A stretch of 64,000 bases of DNA from Paenibacillus dendrobii (GCF_009807035.1 NZ_WUBI01000001.1:248001-312000); one strand, 5' to 3'. Counted from the first letter of the stretch, positions 34,969 to 44,960 are shown. The notes: a model not told the origin generated them from the letters alone. Numbers and translations are program-made.

Positions 34969-36969
34969 ATGGCAAAAATTCATATATTGGACGAGCATAT
35001 TGCCAACCAGATTGCTGCCGGTGAAGTGGTGGAGCGTCCGGCTTCCGTTGTGAAGGAGCTTGTGGAAAACTCTATTGACGCTGGCGCGACCCGCATCGAG
35101 GTTCATGTGGAAGAGGGTGGACTGGAAGGTATCCGTGTAACCGATAACGGCTCCGGGATCGAGCCGGATGACTGCGGCACAGCTTTTTACCGCCACGCGA
35201 CAAGTAAAATCGAAAACAGCCGGGATCTTTTTCATATTACCAGCTTGGGTTTTCGCGGCGAGGCTCTTCCCAGTATCGCGGCAGTAGCGAAAGTCGAACT
35301 GGTGACTTCACATCGGGACGACGGCATGGGCCGACGTATCCGGATGGAAGGCGGTAAGCTGCTGGTGGAGGAGGAGACCCCCGCTCCAAGAGGAACCGAC
35401 ATACACGTAAGAGAGCTGTTTTTTAATACGCCGGCAAGACTGAAATATATGAAGACGATTCAGACGGAGCTTGGCCACATCTCGGATTATATGTACAGAA
35501 TCGCTCTTTCCCATCCGGAAATTGCCATCACGCTCCGACATAATGAGAATCAGCTGATTAAAACGCTGGGGAATGGTGATCTGCTCCAGGTTATCGCAGC
35601 GGTATACGGTACGCAGGCGGCCAAAGCAATGCTGCCAATTCAGGCTGAGAATCTAGACTTCGAGCTCAGAGGTTTTGTGAGTCTGCCGGAATGGACCAGA
35701 TCGAACCGAAATGGCATTTCCACCATTGTTAATGGAAGATACATCCGGAATTACGGACTTAACCAGGCGATACAACGAGCCTATCATACGCTGCTTCCAA
35801 TCAATAGATTTCCGCTTGCGGTCCTTGAGATCAAGATGCATCCGTCTCTTGTCGATGTGAACGTCCATCCTGCCAAACTGGAAGTGCGATTCAGCAAGGA
35901 ACAAGAACTGTATCCTTTCGTCGAAGAGAGTATTCACCGCGTCCTGCGTCAAGAGGTCTTGATTCCCCAGGCCGTTAAGCAAAATATCGGCGGCAAGAAC
36001 AGCAGCTCCTTTGTGCAGGAACAGTTTCATTTTCCGAACCGGAGCTCCCAAGCCGGCGCGGATATAAGCAAAGGAGAGACCGCGGCTTCAAGCGATGCAG
36101 CGTTACCTGTGATGAGCTCCGAGCATACTCAGACGAGCCATGTATTAAGCCCCAAAGAGTCTTTCCCGTCCACGCCTCAGGGGCAGCTCAATTCCGGGAA
36201 CTCTAACGGTTATATGAACCAGGGTCAAGGTCAATGGCTTGCTGGCAATAGCGCGGTCAGAGAAGAGCGTTCAGCTGCTTACAGGGGGAATACAGCACCT
36301 CAGCAGCAGCGGAACAGTCAGAGTTCAAATCCTGAGCTGGCCAGCAGGCTGCTGGCTACATCTGCTGACAGTCACGCGGAAATCCCGGCGTTTCCCGAGC
36401 TCACGCTGATTGGTCAGCATCATGGCACGTACCTGATTGCTCAGAATGATCAGGGGCTCTATCTGATTGACCAGCATGCGGCGCATGAACGTGTCAATTA
36501 TGAATTTTTTTATGAAAAATTCGGTCAGCCTGCGGATGCATCGCAGGAGCTTCTCCTGCCGATTACGCTTGAATTCACACCTTCCGAAGCCGCACAACTG
36601 AAGGATAAACTCCAGTGGTTTGAGCAGGTAGGCGTATATTTGGAGCATTTCGGAGGGCAAACGTTCCGCGTCCGATCTCATCCTTATTGGTTTCCTAAAG
36701 GGGAGGAAAAGGAGCTGATTGAGGAAATGGCTGAATGGGTCCTTGGAGAGCGCATGATCGATCTGGCGAAGCTCAGGGAGAAATCATCCATCCTCTGCTC
36801 CTGCAAGGCGTCGATAAAAGCGAATCAAAAGCTGACGGAGCAGGAAGCAGGTACCTTGCTTGACCGGCTTGGGGCATGCAGACAGCCTTATACATGTCCA
36901 CATGGTCGGCCGATTGTGATTTCCTTTACAACCTATGATTTGGAAAAGCTGTTTAAGCGGGTCATGTAA
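34969..36969 (+). CDS. mutL: DNA mismatch repair protein MutL
   Basis: A 666-residue GHKL ATPase and latent endonuclease. N-terminal motifs are AAGEVVERPASVVKEL, ENSIDAGATRIEV, VTDNGSGIEPDD and LGFRGEALPSIA. After a Ser/Gln/Asn-rich linker (about 335-470), the dimerisation domain has DQHAAHERVNYE, the metal-binding DQHAx2Ex4E motif of nicking MutL, plus CSCKASIKANQKL and CPHGRP. ATG 34969 is chosen because AGGGGGG lies 9 bp upstream; GTG 34960 would be too close. Confidence 0.96.
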   Translation: MAKIHILDEHIANQIAAGEVVERPASVVKELVENSIDAGATRIEVHVEEGGLEGIRVTDNGSGIEPDDCGTAFYRHATSKIENSRDLFHITSLGFRGEALPSIAAVAKVELVTSHRDDGMGRRIRMEGGKLLVEEETPAPRGTDIHVRELFFNTPARLKYMKTIQTELGHISDYMYRIALSHPEIAITLRHNENQLIKTLGNGDLLQVIAAVYGTQAAKAMLPIQAENLDFELRGFVSLPEWTRSNRNGISTIVNGRYIRNYGLNQAIQRAYHTLLPINRFPLAVLEIKMHPSLVDVNVHPAKLEVRFSKEQELYPFVEESIHRVLRQEVLIPQAVKQNIGGKNSSSFVQEQFHFPNRSSQAGADISKGETAASSDAALPVMSSEHTQTSHVLSPKESFPSTPQGQLNSGNSNGYMNQGQGQWLAGNSAVREERSAAYRGNTAPQQQRNSQSSNPELASRLLATSADSHAEIPAFPELTLIGQHHGTYLIAQNDQGLYLIDQHAAHERVNYEFFYEKFGQPADASQELLLPITLEFTPSEAAQLKDKLQWFEQVGVYLEHFGGQTFRVRSHPYWFPKGEEKELIEEMAEWVLGERMIDLAKLREKSSILCSCKASIKANQKLTEQEAGTLLDRLGACRQPYTCPHGRPIVISFTTYDLEKLFKRVM

Positions 36970-37020
36970 AAAGAAGGAAATTAGTGAATAACTAATTATG
37001 ATAGATGATTGGAGACAGAC

Positions 37021-37812
37021 ATGATTATTACAACAGGGAACAAGGCCGGAACAGAGATCATAAGCCGCGCCGAAGCCCTGGCATCCCGTACAGGGAGTTT
37101 ATATGTGCCAAGGCGGCATACATCTCTACCCAAGATGGCGGATCAACATGGGCAAGCTGACATCATCGTTGTGTTAGACAATGGTGCCAGACTAATCAAG
37201 GCTGGTGAGGATTCGATGGAATTTCACCCCAGCATGGGATTTGTCAGAGCTAAGAGAATCCTCAAGGGCGAGTGCGATCCCATGCTGGATTCGGCGCTCA
37301 TGAGCGAGGGTAATAGCGTATTGGATTGCACGGCTGGACTTGGGACGGATGCACTCGTGTTTGCGGTGAAGGGCGGCTTGAATGCGAAGATAACAGCTGT
37401 GGAGAGTTCCCCATCATTGGCTGCGCTTCTGTCAGAGGGGCTGGCGCATTATACATCAGGCGTTGAAGAGATCAATGCCGCCATGAGACGCGTCAATGTT
37501 CTGAATCGGCATCATTTGGATGTACTGCGTTCTTTGCCGGACGGGAGTATGGACATCGTCTATTTCGATCCGATGTTCCGCGAGCCGCTGATGGATTCCT
37601 CGGCAATCCGCCCGCTCCGTTGGTTTGCCAACAACGAACCGCTGAGCGAAGAAAGCATCAGAGAAGCCGTCAGGGTTGCCCGGAAAACGGTGGTGCTTAA
37701 GGAAAAATGGGGCAGCGGCGAATTTGCCCGTCTCGGTTTTTCGGAGCATGGGCGCGCCCATTCTAAAATTTCATATGGAGTGATCACCGTTGACAGGAAT
37801 GAATGCAACTGA
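37021..37812 (+). CDS. class I SAM-dependent methyltransferase, RsmJ-like
   Basis: The 263-residue protein has the SAM-binding motif VLDCTAGLGTDALVFAVKGG and a catalytic-type loop DIVYFDPMFREP, both like RsmJ (16S rRNA m2G1516 methyltransferase) family members. The N-terminal region RAEALASRTGSLYVPRRHTS is also typical. The substrate in Firmicutes is not established. ATG 37021 has GGAG at 6 bp. Its 3' end overlaps miaA by 23 bp, so coupled translation is likely. Confidence 0.75.
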   Translation: MIITTGNKAGTEIISRAEALASRTGSLYVPRRHTSLPKMADQHGQADIIVVLDNGARLIKAGEDSMEFHPSMGFVRAKRILKGECDPMLDSALMSEGNSVLDCTAGLGTDALVFAVKGGLNAKITAVESSPSLAALLSEGLAHYTSGVEEINAAMRRVNVLNRHHLDVLRSLPDGSMDIVYFDPMFREPLMDSSAIRPLRWFANNEPLSEESIREAVRVARKTVVLKEKWGSGEFARLGFSEHGRAHSKISYGVITVDRNECN

Positions 37813-38782
37813 GAAAAAAAAACCACTGCTGGTGCTTGTCGGCCCAACCGCCGTTGGTAAAACCAAGCTTAGCATCGAGCTGGCTAAAGAGCTGAACTGC
37901 GAGATTATTTCCGGAGATTCGATGCAAGTTTACCGGGAAATGGATATTGGTACAGCTAAAATATCCCAGGAAGAAATGCAGGGAATCCCCCATCATCTGA
38001 TTGATATTCATTCACCGGATGAGGCGTATTCCGTAGCGGAGTTTCAGGAGCAAAGCCATCGGCTCATACAGGAAATCCACACGCGCGGGAAGTTGCCCTT
38101 TATTGTCGGCGGGACAGGCCTTTATGTGGAATCGGTGTGCTACGATTATCAATTTGCGCAGGTCGGGGAAGATAAAGGGTTTCGCGACGAACAGGCTGCT
38201 TTCGCAGAGGAGCATGGAGCAGAAGCACTGCATGCCAAGCTATCTGCCGTGGATCCTTTCAGCGCGGACAAACTTCATCCCAATGACCAGAGAAGAATTA
38301 TTAGGGCTTTGGAAATCTACCATTTGACCGGTATCCCACTTTCGGCCCAGTCGGCTGGGCAAAGACGGGAATCTCCGTATCAATTGTGCCTCGTCGGTTT
38401 GACAATGGATAGGCAAATGCTATATAAACGTATTGAAGCCCGCATCGACGAGATGCTGAAGCAGGGTTTGGTAGAAGAAGTGTCTTCGCTGCTGGACAAG
38501 GGCTACGGAACAGACCTGGTCTCTATGCAAGGGCTGGGTTATAAGCAAATCATATCCTATCTTCAAGGCCGCGAGTCTTTGGATGAGGCGGTCACGATCC
38601 TGAAGAGAGACACACGCCGGTTCGCCAAACGCCAGTTGTCCTGGTTCCGTCACATGAAGGATATCTCATGGGTGGACGTCACGGAGCCCGTAAATTTTTC
38701 TGCTAAATTGGCGGAAATCCGTGATATAATAGCAGGAAAGTTTCTCTCAAATCTTGAATATACTTCAAAACAATCTAAATGA
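37790..38782 (+). CDS. miaA: tRNA dimethylallyltransferase MiaA
   Basis: The 330-residue enzyme adds the isopentenyl group to A37 of tRNAs reading UNN codons. P-loop GPTAVGKTKLS, then SGDSMQVYREMDIGTAK, HHLIDIHSPDE, GGTGLYVESVCY, HPNDQRRIIRALE and RDTRRFAKRQLSWFR are all visible. The TTG at 37790 has GGAG at 9 bp and is the best start; ATG 37799 is an alternative. It is followed closely by hfq, as in many bacteria. Confidence 0.95.
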   Translation: MTGMNATEKKKPLLVLVGPTAVGKTKLSIELAKELNCEIISGDSMQVYREMDIGTAKISQEEMQGIPHHLIDIHSPDEAYSVAEFQEQSHRLIQEIHTRGKLPFIVGGTGLYVESVCYDYQFAQVGEDKGFRDEQAAFAEEHGAEALHAKLSAVDPFSADKLHPNDQRRIIRALEIYHLTGIPLSAQSAGQRRESPYQLCLVGLTMDRQMLYKRIEARIDEMLKQGLVEEVSSLLDKGYGTDLVSMQGLGYKQIISYLQGRESLDEAVTILKRDTRRFAKRQLSWFRHMKDISWVDVTEPVNFSAKLAEIRDIIAGKFLSNLEYTSKQSK

Positions 38783-38802
38783 AACGTTGGGGGTACGGGT
38801 AA

Positions 38803-39042
38803 ATGAACAAATCCATTAATATCCAGGATACATTTTTAAACCAGCTGCGCAAGGAAAATATCCCTGTGACCATTTTTCTCGTAAACGGATTTCAGATTCG
38901 CGGCACCATCAAAGCATTCGATAACTTTACTGTCGTTGTCGATTCAGATGGCAAGCAGCAGATGCTGTTCAAGCACGCTATCTCCACGGTTACGCCTCAA
39001 CGCAATGTTTCATTGATGCAAGAACCGCAAAATGAGAGCTAA
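38803..39042 (+). CDS. hfq: RNA chaperone Hfq
   Basis: The 79-residue protein has the Sm1 region [20 protein letters not shown] and the Sm2 element LFKHAISTV including the KHA motif. It starts [20 protein letters not shown] and forms an RNA-binding hexameric ring. GGGGG lies 8 bp before the ATG. It is 20 bp downstream of miaA. Confidence 0.97.
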   Translation: MNKSINIQDTFLNQLRKENIPVTIFLVNGFQIRGTIKAFDNFTVVVDSDGKQQMLFKHAISTVTPQRNVSLMQEPQNES

Positions 39043-39156
39043 CAGACGTAATTTGAAACTTTTTTGGATGATTTTCGTTTAAGTATATAGACTTAGGAAG
39101 CCGGCCGAAAATAATTGCTGCGTTTGCTAATGTCTGTAGACATAGGAACAGGAGCG

Positions 39157-39184
39157 GAGCAACCTTGTCGAGGTTGTTCTTTTC
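39157..39184 (+). terminator. Rho-independent terminator after hfq
   Basis: GAGCAACCT-TGTCG-AGGTTGTTC is followed by TTTTC, about 115 bp after hfq. Confidence 0.7.
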
Positions 39185-39225
39185 ATTCCAAACCAGAATG
39201 ATCCGAAAGGGAGTCAGGAGGCACC

Positions 39226-41901
39226 ATGGATAACAATAAACTGTCTAGGACGGGAAATAGAAATAAAGAGCAGCCCTCCAAGACGCCAAAAAAGAAAAAG
39301 AAAAAAATATCTGGAAAACGAATATTCTGGACTTTGTTTTTTACTTGCGCTTTTGCCGTATTCTGCGCTATAGCCGGTTACTTGTATATTTCGGTGAACG
39401 GAGAACGATTGTACCAAGCCAACAAGGATAAAATTACGGTTAACGAAACTTCTAAGGTTTTCGACCGCAACAATGTCCTAATGGGCGAGCTTTCTCTCCA
39501 GAAGAGCGATCCGGTGAATAGCGAAGACATTCCTGACCTCCTCAAAAATGCATTCATCGCAACTGAGGATAAGCGGTTTAAGGAGCATAGCGGCGTCGAT
39601 CTATGGTCGATCGGGCGGGCGGCGGTAAAAGATATCATAGCCCGTTCCAAGGTGGAAGGCGGCAGTACGATTACCCAGCAGCTTGCCAAAAATATCTTCC
39701 TGACCCGGGATAAGACATTCTTCCGTAAAGCGACGGAGGTATCCATCGCGCTGGCGCTTGACCGTAACTTGACTAAAGATGAAATCATAACGTTGTACTT
39801 GAACCGCATTCCCTTTGGCGGTCAAATATACGGCATTAAAGAAGCTTCCAAATATTATTTCGGTAAAAGCGACTTGAAGGAATTGGATCTGTGGGAAATG
39901 GCCACACTTGCGGCGATGCCTAAGGGACCGTCCAAGTATAACCCGCTTCGCAATCCTGAGCTTTCGATGCAGCGCCGCTCGGTCGTCCTGAACCTGATGG
40001 CCGAACAGGGTTACATCACTCAGGCCCAGGCGGAAGATGCTAAGAAGGTCGTATACGACTATGAGCCGCCGAAGAAGAAGCAAAACTATCAGAACTTTAT
40101 GGACTACGTCATGAATGAAGCCGAAGACGTGACCGGTCTCAGCGAAGACGATCTGAACATCGGCGGATACAAAATCTACACGACCATGGACGCCAACGCC
40201 CAAAAGGTGCTGGAAAAAGAATTTGCTGATGCATCCAACTTTGAGAAGAGCCCGGATGATCAGCCCGTGCAAGGATCGATGGTTATCATGAACCAGGAGA
40301 ATGGCTCACTGGTGGCGCTTCTGGGCGGCCGTGACTATGAACGCAAGGGATACAGTCGCGTGACCAACAGCCGCCGTCAACCGGGGTCAGCATTCAAACC
40401 GATCGTTTCCTATGCACCGGCACTGGAAAGCGGAAATTTCACTATGAACTCACAGCTAAGCAACAAAAAGCAATGTTTTGGAAAGTATTGTCCTGGCAAT
40501 CTCCACGGTTATTCAGACACCATCGGAATGGCCGATGCGATTACGAAGTCTGAAAACATACCAGCGGTTTGGCTGCTTAATCAAATTGGTGTTAAGACTG
40601 GTTTCAATTTTGCGACGAAGCTTGGTATTCAGCTGACGGACGATGACAAAAACCTTGCAATGGCGCTTGGTGGTATCAGCAAAGGTACCAATACGCTGGA
40701 AATGGCTCAAGCCTACAGCGCTTTTGCTAACGGCGGCACGTTTAATAAAGCTTTTTCGATCAAACAGATTAAAGACAGCGACGATAAAACGGTCTATGCG
40801 CATAAAGACGCCGGTAAGAAGGTGATGGGCGAAGATACGGCTTATCAATTGACCCAAATGATGCAAGAGGTCGTGAATAGCGGAACAGGCAAAAAAGCTA
40901 AAATCAGCAGACCCGTAGCAGGTAAAACGGGCACGACGCAAAGCGGCATTTCCGGATCGAAGTCAAACCGTGATGTGTGGTTTGTCGGCTATACGCCGGA
41001 ACTTACCGCAGCCGTTTGGATGGGATATGATAATCCGGACAAAACCCATCTGCTTCACAACAGCAGTCCGCTTGCAGCGGCTTTCTGGGGTAAAGTCATG
41101 GAGCAGGCTCTGACTCAATTCCCAGCGAAGGAATTTAAAAAGCCGGAAAACATGAAAACGCCTGAACCGCCACCTGTTGAAGAAACAACGGGTTCTGTCA
41201 GCGGGCTGACAGGCAGCTATAGTCCGGATACACAAACCGTATCCCTGTCCTGGAATCCGGTAGAAAGCGGTGACGTTACTTACCGGTTATACCGGAAAGA
41301 GTCATCGGAACCGAATTATACGATGATACAAGGTGACATATCTTCGACGAGTGTAGAAGATCTTGGAGCGTTGACAGGACTCAATTATGAGTACTATGTG
41401 ACGGCTGTATCCAGAGATACTGGAGATGAGTCGGATCCATCCAACGTGTTTACGATTCAGATCCAGGGCCCACCTGAAGAACAGCTTCCACCTGATGAAA
41501 ATACAGGGGATAACGGCCAAAATGGTAATGTCGATCAGGGCCAAAATCCGGATGGAAACTCGAGTAACGATCAGGGTAATGGAAACCAGGGGAACGGCAG
41601 CAATAACGGCAACAATAATGGAAACAACAATGGTAACGGAAGCAATAATGGTAATAACGGTAACAATGGAAATAACGGTAATGGTAATGGTAATGGAAAT
41701 CCAAGTGGCGGAACTGGCAATGGAACCGATCAAGGTGGTGACCAGGGCAGCGGCTCGGGTGCCGGGGATGGCAACATCGATAACGGCACGATCGTTCCTC
41801 CGGATAACGGAAGCGGAACGGATACGGGTGGTAACGTGAATGGCACTAAAAAACCGGATAACATTGGTTCAGGACCGTTTGAGGATGAAACAAATCCGTA
41901 A
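39226..41901 (+). CDS. class A penicillin-binding protein 1A with FN3 domain and Asn/Gly-rich tail
   Basis: This 891-residue bifunctional peptidoglycan synthase has a basic cytoplasmic N-terminus, one membrane anchor (about 31-53) and a GT51 domain with ATEDKRFKEHSGVD (catalytic Glu) and EGGSTITQQLAKN. The transpeptidase domain has RQPGSAFKPI (SxxK Ser), KSENIPAVW (SxN) and GKTGTTQSG (KTG). A fibronectin type III-like domain follows (about 660-745). The last 140 residues are Asn/Gly/Asp-rich repeats, probably wall-spanning or disordered. GGAGGCACC precedes the ATG. Confidence 0.93.
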   Translation: MDNNKLSRTGNRNKEQPSKTPKKKKKKISGKRIFWTLFFTCAFAVFCAIAGYLYISVNGERLYQANKDKITVNETSKVFDRNNVLMGELSLQKSDPVNSEDIPDLLKNAFIATEDKRFKEHSGVDLWSIGRAAVKDIIARSKVEGGSTITQQLAKNIFLTRDKTFFRKATEVSIALALDRNLTKDEIITLYLNRIPFGGQIYGIKEASKYYFGKSDLKELDLWEMATLAAMPKGPSKYNPLRNPELSMQRRSVVLNLMAEQGYITQAQAEDAKKVVYDYEPPKKKQNYQNFMDYVMNEAEDVTGLSEDDLNIGGYKIYTTMDANAQKVLEKEFADASNFEKSPDDQPVQGSMVIMNQENGSLVALLGGRDYERKGYSRVTNSRRQPGSAFKPIVSYAPALESGNFTMNSQLSNKKQCFGKYCPGNLHGYSDTIGMADAITKSENIPAVWLLNQIGVKTGFNFATKLGIQLTDDDKNLAMALGGISKGTNTLEMAQAYSAFANGGTFNKAFSIKQIKDSDDKTVYAHKDAGKKVMGEDTAYQLTQMMQEVVNSGTGKKAKISRPVAGKTGTTQSGISGSKSNRDVWFVGYTPELTAAVWMGYDNPDKTHLLHNSSPLAAAFWGKVMEQALTQFPAKEFKKPENMKTPEPPPVEETTGSVSGLTGSYSPDTQTVSLSWNPVESGDVTYRLYRKESSEPNYTMIQGDISSTSVEDLGALTGLNYEYYVTAVSRDTGDESDPSNVFTIQIQGPPEEQLPPDENTGDNGQNGNVDQGQNPDGNSSNDQGNGNQGNGSNNGNNNGNNNGNGSNNGNNGNNGNNGNGNGNGNPSGGTGNGTDQGGDQGSGSGAGDGNIDNGTIVPPDNGSGTDTGGNVNGTKKPDNIGSGPFEDETNP

Positions 41902-41923
41902 GAATAAGGAATGTAGTACATGA

Positions 41924-41952
41924 AAAGAGCTCCCTAACGGGGGCTTTTTTCA
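41924..41952 (+). terminator. Rho-independent terminator
   Basis: AGCTCCC-TAAC-GGGGGCT followed by TTTTTC, ending the PBP gene. Confidence 0.8.
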
Positions 41953-42065
41953 TTTTTTACTTATACAATGGTGTGCGGTTGCGATATATTATTTAATGTA
42001 AACATTTTGAGTGTGTTTCATAAATGTGATAAGCTGAAGCTAACATATTGGAGAGGGAAATTTCC

Positions 42066-42623
42066 ATGAAACGAAAATTTGGAGATCGAGCGAATTGGCG
42101 CCGGATTTCCCGCCGGCGATTTGCCTGCCGTTATGTCGAAAGTGAAGCTTTTACCGGGTACATAACGCTCTACACGATATACAATTTGAAGGAACCTCTA
42201 TGGAAACATTACGGGACACATACGTATCGAATTGCCGATAAGGGCTACTCATGGCTGCAGTATTTTCCGAAAAACAGCCATTATATCGTTACGGCTATGT
42301 TCGATGAACGTCAGGAAATCGTTCAATGGTACATAGACACCTGCAAGACGCAAGGCGTAACCGAGCAGGGAGTTCCTTGGTTTGACGATCTATATTTGGA
42401 TATTGTCGTACTTCGGAATGGAGAAGTCTTCCTGTTGGATGAGGATGAACTGGAGGAAGCCTTAAACCGAGGTGTCATCACACATGATGACTACATGCTT
42501 TCGACGACTACAGCACGGGAAGTTCTGCATGACATTAAGGCGCATAAGTTTCCCTATTTTGTGATGTCCTTAGATCATCGAAAACGGCTGTTTGAGAATG
42601 GAGAGTTCAGGAGGAAATCATGA
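42066..42623 (+). CDS. DUF402 family protein (Ntdp-type nucleoside tri/diphosphate phosphatase)
   Basis: The 185-residue protein starts MKRKFGDRANWRRI. The DUF402 core is visible as KGYSWLQYFPKNSHYIVTAM, QWYIDTCK, PWFDDLYLDIVV, GEVFLLDEDELEEAL and ITHDDYMLSTTTA. Family members hydrolyse nucleoside tri- and diphosphates using clustered acidic residues and metal. ATG 42066 follows GGAGAGGG. It overlaps the next gene by ATGA, so translation is coupled. Confidence 0.85.
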   Translation: MKRKFGDRANWRRISRRRFACRYVESEAFTGYITLYTIYNLKEPLWKHYGTHTYRIADKGYSWLQYFPKNSHYIVTAMFDERQEIVQWYIDTCKTQGVTEQGVPWFDDLYLDIVVLRNGEVFLLDEDELEEALNRGVITHDDYMLSTTTAREVLHDIKAHKFPYFVMSLDHRKRLFENGEFRRKS

Positions 42624-43279
42624 CGATGTCTGAACAGGGGCCAGTGCTCGTGTCTAGAAAGAAGCGCTCCCCGATGAAGATCACGTTTTATTGCTTTGTT
42701 GTCTTGGTCATTCTCGGACTGCTGTGGTCCGGAACTGTGTGGTGGAAGATGGAGAGTGCTCAAAGCTCCAGTCTGCAAGGCACCAGCGATGTCGGTATTG
42801 TTCTGGGTGCTTCCATGTGGGGGGATTCGCCAAGCCCGGGTCTCAAGGAACGGCTGGACGAAGCACTGAAGCTGTATCAGGAAAAGAAGTTTGCCATGAT
42901 GATTGTAAGCGGCGGATTGGACAAGCCGGAATACAAGTATACAGAAGCGGAAGGCATGAGGAACTATCTGGTAGCCCATGGGGTTCCTGAGTCTTCCATC
43001 ATATTGGAAAATAAGGCTCGCAGCACCTATGAGAATTTATTATACAGCCAGAAAATCATGCAAGAGCGCGGCTACGCTAGTGCGGTGATCATCACGCATC
43101 AATATCATGGCATGCGCTCAAGAGACATTGCAAATTATTTGAACTATGCGGATCTTAAGCTCGGTTTGACGGAATCGCGTACGCTTCAGATGAAATATCA
43201 CAAGCCCAGAGAGGTACTGGCCTACTCCAAATGGAAAGTCGATGAACTTCTGCTTTGGCTTGGCTGGAAAAAGCCTTGA
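42620..43279 (+). CDS. YdcF/SanA-like (DUF218) membrane protein
   Basis: A 219-residue protein with one N-terminal membrane helix (about 20-42). The DUF218 domain contains DVGIVLGASMWGDSPSPGLK, MMIVSGGLDKPEYKYTEAEG, ILENKARSTYENL and VIITHQYHGMRSRDIANY. Relatives act in envelope integrity (SanA, ElyC) but their chemistry is unclear. The start overlaps the DUF402 gene and AGGAGGAA lies just upstream. Confidence 0.85.
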   Translation: MTMSEQGPVLVSRKKRSPMKITFYCFVVLVILGLLWSGTVWWKMESAQSSSLQGTSDVGIVLGASMWGDSPSPGLKERLDEALKLYQEKKFAMMIVSGGLDKPEYKYTEAEGMRNYLVAHGVPESSIILENKARSTYENLLYSQKIMQERGYASAVIITHQYHGMRSRDIANYLNYADLKLGLTESRTLQMKYHKPREVLAYSKWKVDELLLWLGWKKP

Positions 43280-43356
43280 AACTGCTAATAACCACACCTC
43301 AAGTAGAATACATTGAATAGAGAATACATCTTGCGTGGATATGAGGTGATGGTTGC

Positions 43357-43585
43357 ATGAACGGGCGTGTTGCGGCCGCGAACGGCCAGCCGGAAGGCGG
43401 GCTTTCCAGAACAATCAATGTGATTCTGCGCAACCAGGGGCCTCCTGTACTCAGCAGCTCGGTTCCAGCACATGTTGCATCAGGAATTCGAAAAAGAGCT
43501 GAAAAAGCTCGGCAGCCTGGAGAGCATTAAGGAATTTGGATTTGAAATTTATGCCCAGCTAAGCCTTCTCCTCAAAACTGGATAA
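43357..43585 (+). pseudogene. N-terminal relic of the ancestral spoVK gene
   Basis: It starts at ATG 43357 behind GAGGTGATGG. The first frame reads MNGRVAAANGQPEGGLSRTI and INVILRNQG, the usual Paenibacillus SpoVK N-terminus. After a frameshift near 43475 the text continues as EFEKELKKLGSLESIKEFGF with EIYAQL, equivalent to the LxxLVGMxxIKDLVFEIYALLQ region that precedes the AAA domain. It then stops at 43585. The AAA core is missing. Another relic lies at 45937-46020. Confidence 0.7.
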
Positions 43586-43943
43586 TGGATTTTCCCCAAG
43601 TATATGCTCTTTACAAAGTAAAAAAAATTCGCTAAAACGAAAACTAAAGATCGTATGGATTTAGTTACCTATTCAAAACAGGTTTTAAGCGAGATTGCCA
43701 TTCAGGAGACATAATCTACTGTCTTGTGATGTTAAAATCGAATATGAGCCATTCTGGACGGTCTCAGACTCAAGTAAATTACCCCTCACACTTTTTCGGA
43801 TTTCTGAGGGGTGATTGTATTCTTTTGGGCATATCATTAGTTACTTTGCTCTTTGATAAAGTTCGGCACCAGTGACGATCTGTCAGATTTATTTCATGTT
43901 CGTGCTTAGCCATTGGATACAATGTTGCTGCGAGGTGATTGAT
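43586..43943. other. intergenic with one strong hairpin terminator
   Basis: ACCCCTCA (43781-43788) pairs with TGAGGGGT (43805-43812) with T-rich flanks. No coding relic is convincing in 43590-43780. Confidence 0.5.
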
Positions 43944-44918
43944 TTGGATGGGAACCTAAGACAAATAACAATTAATGACTCCAGAATGAATATTACATTC
44001 AAAAATCAGGAAGAGAAAATGATATCGAGTGAACCAGTCAAGGAAAATACGGCTCACCTCGAACAACTGGAATCGATCAGTTATATCTTTCAAGAACTGA
44101 ATGACATGGTTGGGCTTGAAAAAGTGAAGGATCTGATATACGAAATTTATGCCTTTTTACAAGTGGAAAAATTGAGACAGGAAATTGGGCTTAAGTCAGG
44201 TCATCAGTCGTATCATATGTTATTCAAGGGTAACCCCGGGACGGGTAAGACATCAGTAGCTAGAATCGTAGCCAAATTACTAAAACAAATGGGCATGCTT
44301 ACAAAAGGACACCTGATTGAAGTGGAACGTGCGGATCTGGTTGGCGAATATATCGGACATACCGCACAGAAAACCAGGGATCTGGTTAAAAAGGCGATCG
44401 GAGGCATTCTTTTTATCGATGAAGCCTACAGTCTTGCTCGCGGCGGCGAAAAAGATTTTGGCAAGGAAGCGATCGATTGCCTTGTGAAAGTCATGGAAGA
44501 CAAGAGCGATGATTTGATCATTATTTTAGCTGGTTACCCTAATGAAATGGATACTTTTCTCGAGACAAATACAGGACTCCCATCTCGGTTTCCCATCAAA
44601 ATCGATTTTCAGGATTACACCATTGATGAATTAATTCAAATTGCCAACAAAATGGCTAAAGAGCGGGACTATATTTTAACGGCTGAGTCAAGCCGAAAAC
44701 TAAGAGACATCATACTCGATGAGAAAATCAATGAACTCCATTTTAGCAACGCCAGGTTTGTACGGAATATGATTGAAAAGTCCGTTCGCCATCAAGCTGT
44801 TAGATTGATGAGTAAACATGTGAAGTTATCGAGACAGGATTTGATGTGTATTCTTCCTAGAGATTTTATTGACACTGAGAAAGAAAGAGACATGAACCAA
44901 GAAAGTGCAATATCATAG
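43944..44918 (+). CDS. SpoVK-like AAA+ ATPase (diverged paralogue at the spoVK locus)
   Basis: About 324 residues. A divergent N-terminus is followed by the CbxX/CfxQ-type AAA domain: LNDMVGLEKVKDLIYEIYAF, Walker A FKGNPGTGKTSVARIVAKLL, HLIEVERADLVGEYIGHTAQ, Walker B GGILFIDEAYSLARGGEKDF, sensor IILAGYPNEMDTFL and GLPSRFPIKIDF. SpoVK is a mother-cell AAA ATPase needed for spore maturation. The start is probably TTG 43944 with GAGGTG at about 7 bp. It lies between relics of an ordinary spoVK and probably replaces it. A terminator follows at 44921-44960. Confidence 0.75.
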   Translation: MDGNLRQITINDSRMNITFKNQEEKMISSEPVKENTAHLEQLESISYIFQELNDMVGLEKVKDLIYEIYAFLQVEKLRQEIGLKSGHQSYHMLFKGNPGTGKTSVARIVAKLLKQMGMLTKGHLIEVERADLVGEYIGHTAQKTRDLVKKAIGGILFIDEAYSLARGGEKDFGKEAIDCLVKVMEDKSDDLIIILAGYPNEMDTFLETNTGLPSRFPIKIDFQDYTIDELIQIANKMAKERDYILTAESSRKLRDIILDEKINELHFSNARFVRNMIEKSVRHQAVRLMSKHVKLSRQDLMCILPRDFIDTEKERDMNQESAIS

Positions 44919-44920
44919 AA

Positions 44921-44960
44921 AAAGCCCCTCAAAAGGAGTTATCCTTAAGAGGGGCTTCAC
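44921..44960 (+). terminator. Rho-independent terminator
   Basis: AAGCCCCTC...GAGGGGCTT with an inner AGGA/TCCT pairing follows the SpoVK-like gene directly. The T tail is short. Confidence 0.7.

Noticed and set aside
41560..41710. Short tandem repeats resembling a repeat array
   Set aside because: They are coding repeats for the Asn/Gly-rich tail of the PBP; no spacer structure, so not CRISPR.
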